Source: Chitinophagales bacterium (lineage in GTDB: Bacteria > Bacteroidota > Bacteroidia > Chitinophagales > Saprospiraceae). From it: DNA of 38,202 nt. This document shows positions 32,734 to 38,202 of the stretch, one piece after another (the first letter of the stretch is position 1; each line of letters starts with the position of its first letter). Where the stretch lies: NCBI GenBank assembly GCA_013298955.1, contig JAAFJT010000044.1:1-38202 (forward strand). The letters run 5' to 3'. The translations under genes and the position numbers were made by a program. The notes beneath the pieces are model-generated. The model was not told the DNA's origin. It saw only the letters and a list, made by a program, of their open reading frames with translations, and made no database searches.

Positions 32734-34083
32734 TTAAGGATTTTTTAATTCATTTTGATGAATCGAATGCGTCCAGCGCGTTTTTCCATGAATATCAATG
32801 GTTTCAAACGTCACTTTACGTTCTTTTTTCGCCCCCGAAACGCTGATTTTAGAAAAATTATTTTCCAATAACAACGAACCTGCTACACGGGCAGGATTTT
32901 TCATTTCAGGTTTTTTGCTAATATCATGGATGCCCGACGTGATACTCGAACAGGTAAAATCGTATAATGGATACCCTTTTTTAGGCTGATACCGAATCAA
33001 TTCGCTAAAATGGCGGTCTCCTGTGAGAAAAATAACGCCTTCAATCCCATTTTCAGCGATAAAATCCATCAATTCATGCCATTCCGCAGGATAAAAATAA
33101 AAACATTCTTTGTCCGCCATCGGATTTAGCACTTGTCCACCCGTCACAATGAATTTAAAAACCGATTCTGAACTCAATAAACTGCTTTTCAACCAATCTA
33201 ATTGTCGCTTTCCATAAAACAATTTATTTTTATTGGGTTTATTCTCAATACTATCGGGCAAATTATTTGCAGACCGATAATAACGGTCATCCATTAGAAA
33301 AAATTCGCAATCACTCCATTTAAATTTGGAATAAATCCCCGCATGGTCTGGTTGACCAAACGTTTTATTGCCCCAATAGTTTTTAAAAGTTTTTAATGTA
33401 TAATCCTTTAATTCATAATTGCCATCGCTATCATTTGGTCCGTAATCGTGGTCATCCCATATCGCATAATTCGCTCGTGTGCCGCGCAATTTTTGCATTT
33501 CAGGCGTTTTGAAATTATAACTATATCTATACGAAATGCCCGCCGCCGAGCTAAAATCCGCTTCGCGCAAATACACATTATCACCATCCCAAATCATAAA
33601 ATCGGTTGGAATATTGCCCATCGTTTCCAAAATTTTAGGATTTCTGCCATAAGGTCTGCCCGGACGGTCATAAATGGAGTCATTAATATACACACAACTG
33701 CCAAACAAAAAGTTGAAATTAGGTGCATCTTTGCGCCATTCCCATAATTCTTTGGTTTTGAAACGAGTGGGAAACGCAATTTTCATGGGTGCATCATCCA
33801 AAAGCACCTCATATTCATACGTTGTATTCATTTCCAACGGTTCAAGCACCAATTTAATGGGATTATAAGATTTGCCCAAAGTACCTGTGTACCGAATATT
33901 ATTTTTAACAGCAGGTTTATCCTGCGCCCAAAAACGAATTTCGACGGTACGAATCGTCGGGGCAACTTCCAACCAAATCAATGCTTCTCGATGCTCAATG
34001 TACCCAAGCATTGGACCCGAAATGAGTTGTGCATGAGCGAAATAATTGATTAACAATAAGTTGAATAAGAGTATTTTTTTCAT
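32734..34083 (-). CDS. PhoD-like metallophosphatase (alkaline phosphatase D family)
   Basis: 449 residues. Signal peptide (1-18, ending AHA), an N-terminal fibronectin-like beta-domain (about 20-110) typical of PhoD-type enzymes, and then a calcineurin-like metallophosphatase domain. Visible metal/active-site motifs are FGSCVY, WDGDNVY, WDDHDYGPNDSDG, LMDDRYYR and the C-terminal LTGDRHFSEL. Such enzymes hydrolyse phosphodiesters or phosphomonoesters with Ca/Fe cofactors outside the cytoplasm. It is first in a minus-strand row (followed by 32241 with a 1-bp gap). It diverges from the sigma-factor gene across a short region holding a palindromic candidate operator. Confidence 0.88.
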   Translation of the reverse strand: MKKILLFNLLLINYFAHAQLISGPMLGYIEHREALIWLEVAPTIRTVEIRFWAQDKPAVKNNIRYTGTLGKSYNPIKLVLEPLEMNTTYEYEVLLDDAPMKIAFPTRFKTKELWEWRKDAPNFNFLFGSCVYINDSIYDRPGRPYGRNPKILETMGNIPTDFMIWDGDNVYLREADFSSAAGISYRYSYNFKTPEMQKLRGTRANYAIWDDHDYGPNDSDGNYELKDYTLKTFKNYWGNKTFGQPDHAGIYSKFKWSDCEFFLMDDRYYRSANNLPDSIENKPNKNKLFYGKRQLDWLKSSLLSSESVFKFIVTGGQVLNPMADKECFYFYPAEWHELMDFIAENGIEGVIFLTGDRHFSELIRYQPKKGYPLYDFTCSSITSGIHDISKKPEMKNPARVAGSLLLENNFSKISVSGAKKERKVTFETIDIHGKTRWTHSIHQNELKNP

Positions 34084-34136
34084 ATGCTGATGAACGTAAA
34101 AATTTTTATTGATAAAGACAAAGGTATTTTGTTTTT

Positions 34137-34161
34137 GACAATTTTTAGTATAAAAATTGTC
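34137..34161. promoter_or_regulatory. Palindromic candidate operator between divergent phoD-like and sigma genes
   Basis: GACAATTTTTA (34137-34147), GTA spacer, TAAAAATTGTC (34151-34161): perfect 11-bp arms. It overlaps the -33 region of the sigma-gene promoter and lies 54 bp upstream of the phoD-like start, so a bound dimer could affect both. It could also simply be a hairpin; no T run follows on the plus strand. Confidence 0.45.
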
Positions 34162-34191
34162 GCTTTAAAATCAAGAAAATCTTTAACTTTG
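34157..34191 (+). promoter_or_regulatory. Promoter of the ECF sigma-factor gene
   Basis: TAACTTTG (34184-34191) is a perfect TAnnTTTG. A TTG at 34157-34159 lies 24 nt upstream, somewhat farther than usual. The ATG is about 60 bp downstream. Confidence 0.55.
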
Positions 34192-34252
34192 CTACGGAAA
34201 TTAAAAAAAAACGAGATTGCCAATTGCACAAATCGCTTAGTGTCAAATAATT

Positions 34253-34813
34253 ATGTTGGATGAACGTCTAAATTCGCTGAACGACCAAGAATTAATTAGC
34301 CATTACCGTTCCACACAGGATGTACGGTCGGTTGGCGCGTTATTCCAACGATATAAACATTTGGTTTATGGCGTATGTGTTAAATATTTCAAAAATACCA
34401 ACGACGCAGAAGACGCAGTTATGGAAATTTTTGAAAAATTGCATCTTGATTTAAAGAAATCTGAACCGAATCAGTTCAAATCTTGGCTCTACATGGTGGC
34501 GCGCAATCATTGTTTGATGCAATTGCGCAAAGCAGGGCTTGCGGTCGAGTATCCCGAAACGCTGCCGCAGCAAGAAACGGCGACGGATGATATAGATGAT
34601 AAGGTAATACAAGAAATTTTGTTTCAAAAGTTAGAAAAAGGTTTGTTTGGTTTGCGCAGTGAGCAAAAAATGTGTTTAGAATTATTTTATTTGAAAGAAA
34701 TGTCTTATAAACAAATTGTGGTTCAAACGGGATTTGGATTGGCTGAGGTGAAGACACATCTTCAAAATGGTAAATTAAATTTGAAAAAACTATTATCGAA
34801 AGATAGGTTTTGA
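34253..34813 (+). CDS. RNA polymerase ECF sigma-70 factor
   Basis: 186 residues with sigma region 2 (about 25-95: LFQRYKHLVYGVCVKYF, NDAEDAVMEIFEKL, FKSWLYMVARNHCLMQLRK) and region 4 (about 130-183: LRSEQKMCLELFYLKEMSYKQIVVQTG, VKTHLQNGKLNLKKLL). Regions 1 and 3 are missing, as in ECF factors. It should direct RNA polymerase to a specific promoter set and be held inactive by the anti-sigma-like protein encoded next. The stop codon is inside a perfect 33-bp hairpin that separates it from that partner. Target promoters are not known. Confidence 0.93.
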   Translation: MLDERLNSLNDQELISHYRSTQDVRSVGALFQRYKHLVYGVCVKYFKNTNDAEDAVMEIFEKLHLDLKKSEPNQFKSWLYMVARNHCLMQLRKAGLAVEYPETLPQQETATDDIDDKVIQEILFQKLEKGLFGLRSEQKMCLELFYLKEMSYKQIVVQTGFGLAEVKTHLQNGKLNLKKLLSKDRF

Positions 34814-34878
34814 ATGAGGATTTTGAGGATTATTTTAGGATTAAAAATCCTAAAATAATCCTCAAAATCCTCATTCAA
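34810..34878. repeat. Perfect 33-bp hairpin between sigma and anti-sigma genes
   Basis: 34810-34842 and 34846-34878 are perfect complements over 33 bp with an AAA loop. It belongs to the AATCCTnATTCAA family but with many internal changes, each mirrored in the other arm. It contains the sigma stop codon (34811-34813) and lies 36 bp before the anti-sigma ATG, so it may lower expression of the second gene or be an RNA processing site. Confidence 0.95.
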
Positions 34879-34913
34879 ACCATTCACATTCAATGATTTA
34901 AATTAATAAAAAA

Positions 34914-36134
34914 ATGAATAACATCGTACCCGCCGATGAAGATTGTCTTTCGCAAGACCAACTTTCGCGCTACGTCCAAGATGATTGCAACTTGGAGGAA
35001 ATGCGATGGATTGACCGTCATTTGTCGCGCTGTCCCCTGTGTACAGACGCGATGGAAGGTGTAATGTCATCAGATATGGTTGATTTTGAATCAGTTATGT
35101 CGCGGGTGGAAATGAAAATCGACGCAAAAATTCAATCCAATTGGGCAATCCAAGTGGATACCCCTCCGATTGCGCCAACGCCCAATCCACGATGGACGAT
35201 TGGGACACGCGGGTTGCGATGGGCTGCGGCGGCAGGTTTAACGGGTGTTATGAGCTTGGGAGTTTGGCAATATAATACGCAAAATAGTTATAAATCACAA
35301 GAAATTTCAACAAGTGTTGCTATGGAAGCCATGCCTGCTGCTGTTGAAGATATGGCTGTTGCCGCGCCTGCGGCACCTGTTTCGCCATCAAACGTGATAG
35401 GTAAAAATGCGCCAAGTGGGTCAGTTTTGCCACCGAAAATAGCACCAGATGTGGCTATTGCATCCAAAACGGTTGCCCCCAATCCGACTCGAAACAATGA
35501 ATCTGCACCTTCAAGTGATTTGAATCATTCAAAAACAGATGGGTTAGGGACTTCTATTGGAGAAGAACTTTCAGATAGAGACCCAAAGAAAAACAAAGTT
35601 GAGCCACCTATTGCAGCAGTTCCTATGGAAAAACCTCGTTATGGCGATATAAAAGTTGAAAAAACACAAGACGGAAAGTCGGCAGAAGCGCGAACCAGTA
35701 AAGATGTTGCAGTTGCCAAACCAACTGCACCAGCAGCCGCACCCGCATCCATACCACCGCCAGCTGTTTATGAACAAAATGGAGGTTACGCAGGTGCGGC
35801 AAATCAGCAAGCGCAAAGTACAGGTTATCCTGCTAAAAAAGCGAAAGTTACACCGAATACTTCTGTGAATACAACGCAAGCATTATATCAAAATGCTTAT
35901 AATGCATATCAACAAAAAAGTTATACAGAAGCGATTGCAGGTTTTAATTTAGTTTTGGGGCAACAGCCTTTGGGCGAGAGTAGTATTTATGAAAATACGT
36001 TGTGGTATTTGTCGGATGCGTATTTGCAAACGGGCGATAAGGTGAAAGCAAAAGCATTGTTAGAACGCATAGTTGCTGAAAAATTACAATTTCAAAGAAA
36101 AGCAACTCAAAAATTGAATAATTGGAAAGATTAA
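34914..36134 (+). CDS. Anti-sigma factor-like membrane protein with zinc finger and C-terminal TPR-like region
   Basis: 406 residues. An N-terminal anti-sigma zinc-finger-like motif HLSRCPLC (His36, Cys40, Cys43; ZAS/zf-HC2 type) follows LSRYVQDDCNLEEM. One membrane segment lies at about 101-118 (LRWAAAAGLTGVMSLGVW). A long alanine/proline-rich periplasmic linker runs to about 315, and a tetratricopeptide-like end (about 318-406: NAYQQKSYTEAIAGFNLVL, LSDAYLQTGDKVKAKALLERIV) follows. The inferred role is to bind the upstream ECF sigma in the cytoplasm and sense through the periplasmic TPR part. It is downstream of the sigma gene across the 33-bp hairpin. Confidence 0.85.
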   Translation: MNNIVPADEDCLSQDQLSRYVQDDCNLEEMRWIDRHLSRCPLCTDAMEGVMSSDMVDFESVMSRVEMKIDAKIQSNWAIQVDTPPIAPTPNPRWTIGTRGLRWAAAAGLTGVMSLGVWQYNTQNSYKSQEISTSVAMEAMPAAVEDMAVAAPAAPVSPSNVIGKNAPSGSVLPPKIAPDVAIASKTVAPNPTRNNESAPSSDLNHSKTDGLGTSIGEELSDRDPKKNKVEPPIAAVPMEKPRYGDIKVEKTQDGKSAEARTSKDVAVAKPTAPAAAPASIPPPAVYEQNGGYAGAANQQAQSTGYPAKKAKVTPNTSVNTTQALYQNAYNAYQQKSYTEAIAGFNLVLGQQPLGESSIYENTLWYLSDAYLQTGDKVKAKALLERIVAEKLQFQRKATQKLNNWKD

Positions 36135-36183
36135 ACTTCGTACAACTTTCGCAAAAATCCAAGTTTAAAACGTGACTTTTGTG

Positions 36184-36191
36184 TATCTTTG
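36184..36191 (+). promoter_or_regulatory. Promoter element for the SPOR-domain gene
   Basis: TATCTTTG fits TAnnTTTG and lies 50 bp before the ATG at 36242. The -33 element is weak (TTT at 36164-36166 with a 17-nt spacer). Confidence 0.5.
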
Positions 36192-36241
36192 CGTCGCAAA
36201 CAGTACGGGAAATATATTAGCTTCGCTTACAAACCAACATT

Positions 36242-36913
36242 ATGAAAAGTATCACTACCCTTGCCGTGATGACCTTATTAGGCATCATTGGAACATTAGT
36301 TGCGTTAAATTACTATGTGAATTACTATAAACCGCAAAAACAGGCTTCGCTCGCAACCAAATCGCCTGTTCAATCCGATGTAGTTGTTCTAAAAGATTCG
36401 CTCAATAGCATTCCAGACATGGTTTCGCCTGTTGCAACACCACTATCGAATGCGACAACGGCTGCTGTACCGACGAATAGCACCCCTGCAAAAACGGTCG
36501 AGCCTATCAAACCTGCTCCAAAAGCTGTAACTCCTGCCATTGCAAGTATTCCAAAAAGTGCTAATGTGACTATTGCGCCGCCTGTAAAACCAGTTGTGCC
36601 TGTCAAAATAGTGCCGAAAACGATTCCTGCGGATGCGGGCATTGCCAGTAAAGGGATTGAAAAAGCGAAAGAAATCTTGCATGTAGAAGCTGCGCCGACA
36701 AAAGGGTTGCATTATGTTGTCATTGGGAGTTTTTCGGATGAAAAAAATGCAAAATCGGCTTTACAAAGTTACGCATTAAAAAATTTGAGTATTCATAAAG
36801 ATGGCAAATTGTATCGTTTAAGCGCGGGCGCGTACCCGACTGCTGCGGCTGCCAAATTACGGATGAGCGAACTCCAACATCAGTCCATCGAAAGCATTGT
36901 GATTCAACACTAA
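36242..36913 (+). CDS. SPOR-domain membrane protein
   Basis: 223 residues. N-terminal membrane anchor (about 5-25, TTLAVMTLLGIIGTLVALNYY), then a long proline/alanine/valine/lysine-rich periplasmic linker (about 35-145), and a C-terminal SPOR domain (about 147-223: GLHYVVIGSFSDEKNAKSAL ... YRLSAGAYPTAAAAKLRMSEL). SPOR domains bind denuded peptidoglycan at division sites, so a role in septation or envelope maintenance is likely. The gene appears to have its own promoter, 107 bp after the anti-sigma-like gene. Confidence 0.85.
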   Translation: MKSITTLAVMTLLGIIGTLVALNYYVNYYKPQKQASLATKSPVQSDVVVLKDSLNSIPDMVSPVATPLSNATTAAVPTNSTPAKTVEPIKPAPKAVTPAIASIPKSANVTIAPPVKPVVPVKIVPKTIPADAGIASKGIEKAKEILHVEAAPTKGLHYVVIGSFSDEKNAKSALQSYALKNLSIHKDGKLYRLSAGAYPTAAAAKLRMSELQHQSIESIVIQH

Positions 36914-37013
36914 GATTAATCTTTTTTCCAACTAACAATTAATAGCGTTTAAAAGACTACGTGTCTTCTTAAAGCATTGGGATTCATTTGTTTAAATTTT
37001 AAAAAAAAGTATT

Positions 37014-38177
37014 ATGCAGTATGTAACAAACTTTTTGACAAGCATTTCTGGACATCTTACAGGCGTATTAGGGGCGATTGTCACCTTGTGTGTCGGCTTG
37101 ATTGTAGCGGATTTAGTGCGCGGCTTGGTGGTGCGCTTGATTTCGCGTTCTGGATTGACCGCAAAATTTAATTTGGGTGCAGATGGATTGCGCCCCGAAG
37201 TAGCGATTGGCAAACTCATTTATTACCTATTGGTTTTGATGGTTTTGATGATTGTTTTGGAAATGATGGGCGTAAGCAATGTGTTAGAACCGCTTAAAAA
37301 CATGGCAAGTAAGTTTTTTGCCTTCATTCCGAATGTGATTGCGGCAGGCATTATTGGTTATGTCGGTTATATTTTGGCGACTTTGGCTTCTAATGTGGTG
37401 GGCATGAGCAGCGATTTTTTCCAACCGTTGATGACGCGTTTCAATGTTTCACCCGAATTTAATGTGATGAAGTTAGTGAAACAAATTGTTTTTATATTTA
37501 TTTTCATCCCCGTTTTGATAGCGGCTTTGGACGCGTTGAAAATCACTGCGATTTCAGAGCCTGCTAAAAATATGTTGAATACGTTTATCAACGCCATTCC
37601 AAATATTATTGCAGCAGTCGTATTGATAACGGTTTTTTATATTGGTGGAAAATATTTATCGACGTTGTTGCGCGATTTATTGACTTCTTTGAAAACGGAT
37701 GAATTGGGTCAAAAATTAGGCTTGACCGATTTGTTTGGAGCTGATTTCAGTATTGCGAAGACATCTTCCAACTTTTTGTTTGCATTTGTCGTGTTAGGCG
37801 GTGCGATGGCAGGGATGGAAAAATTAGGTTTGAGCCATTTGAGTGGTTTAATGACTGGAATTTTGCATCTTTGCGGCAAGATTGCATTAGGTTTGGCGAT
37901 TATCGTTGCGGGAACGTTTGCGTCGAATCAAATTTTCAGCGCGATGGCTAAAAATGAAGAAAGTCGTTTTATGGCATCGATTGCACGAGTTGCGGCAATG
38001 GCACTTTTTATCGCTATGGGCTTGCGTTCTATGGGCATTGCAAATGATATTGTAAGTTTAGCGTTTACGTTATTGATTGGTTCTGTGGCAGTTGCGATAG
38101 CTGTGGCGTTTGGCATGGGCGGTCGAGAAACAGCAGCGAAAATGTGGGCAGATTTTTATAATAAAGTTAAAAAATAA
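37014..38177 (+). CDS. TM-helix-repeat integral membrane protein, MscS-related
   Basis: 387 residues with about eight to ten hydrophobic segments and two 'conserved TM helix' motifs (FAFIPNVIAAGIIGYVGYIL at about 101-120 and FINAIPNIIAAVVLITVFYI at about 190-210). These are typical of the TM_helix family related to mechanosensitive channels. The cytoplasmic MscS beta-domain is absent, so channel function is not established. The protein ends GGRETAAKMWADFYNKVKK. It is 100 bp after the SPOR gene on the same strand, possibly the same transcript. It may help osmotic or envelope stress responses together with the nearby sigma system, but this is only contextual. Confidence 0.8.
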   Translation: MQYVTNFLTSISGHLTGVLGAIVTLCVGLIVADLVRGLVVRLISRSGLTAKFNLGADGLRPEVAIGKLIYYLLVLMVLMIVLEMMGVSNVLEPLKNMASKFFAFIPNVIAAGIIGYVGYILATLASNVVGMSSDFFQPLMTRFNVSPEFNVMKLVKQIVFIFIFIPVLIAALDALKITAISEPAKNMLNTFINAIPNIIAAVVLITVFYIGGKYLSTLLRDLLTSLKTDELGQKLGLTDLFGADFSIAKTSSNFLFAFVVLGGAMAGMEKLGLSHLSGLMTGILHLCGKIALGLAIIVAGTFASNQIFSAMAKNEESRFMASIARVAAMALFIAMGLRSMGIANDIVSLAFTLLIGSVAVAIAVAFGMGGRETAAKMWADFYNKVKK

Positions 38178-38202
38178 AAGAATTGTCTAAACGTGGATTT
38201 TT

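Overview
The window is AT-rich chromosomal DNA from a member of the Bacteroidota, probably a Saprospiria- or Chitinophagia-like lineage (the rank is inferred). The evidence is: several secreted proteins with type IX secretion (T9SS) C-terminal sorting domains; large surface proteins with SprB-like, DUF11-like and MopE-like modules; promoters of the Bacteroidota form (TTG, about 19-21 nt, TAnnTTTG); and a Bacteroidota-type heptaprenylglyceryl/geranylgeranylglyceryl phosphate synthase. No tRNA, rRNA or CRISPR array was seen.

Layout. 1-346 is the N-terminus of a type I restriction-modification HsdM running off the left edge. 425-9901 is a minus-strand block of four exported or surface proteins, including a 1745-residue adhesin-like protein. 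10212-15173 (minus) holds a hypothetical gene, methylmalonyl-CoA epimerase, rsgA, the GGGP-synthase gene and an orphan gene, with a 1-kb gene-free stretch that looks like a structured RNA gene. 15931-17703 is aspS (plus). 17858-19390 is an HNH/ATPase (Septu ptuAB-like) pair whose ATPase has lost its 5' end. 19393-22250 holds a CXXCH-bearing T9SS protein, a small protein and rfbA. 22396-25590 encodes a cytosolic hybrid histidine kinase, an HPt protein, a degenerate receiver and an uncharacterised protein. 26133-30101 holds a GNAT acetyltransferase, a zf-TFIIB protein, a MORN-caspase with a MORN-only paralogue, and an orphan zinc/manganese-type binding protein. 30210-30928 is rpmH-rnpA. 30930-34083 (minus) is a PhoD-like phosphatase with small lipoproteins. 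34253-38177 (plus) is an ECF sigma factor, its anti-sigma-like partner, a SPOR-domain protein and a TM-helix-repeat (MscS-related) membrane protein.

The most striking feature is not a gene. Almost every intergenic gap carries one or more long, often perfect, inverted repeats. They include a 380-bp nested hairpin with 63-bp and 62-bp perfect arms (25722-26101), a nested palindrome array around GGTGCGTAGCACC units (20800-21200), a tandem array that re-duplicates the 3' end of rsgA (11335-11705), and at least four dispersed sequence families that recur at 2-4 sites each. Within a family the sequence differs between sites, but the two arms at each site still match. That suggests either selection for hairpins or arm-to-arm correction by template switching. 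Some act plausibly as terminators; others sit inside operons (sigma/anti-sigma, rpmH/rnpA). A 23-bp sequence at the edge of the giant hairpin is repeated exactly where the defence ATPase gene is cut off, which links the repeats to gene loss.
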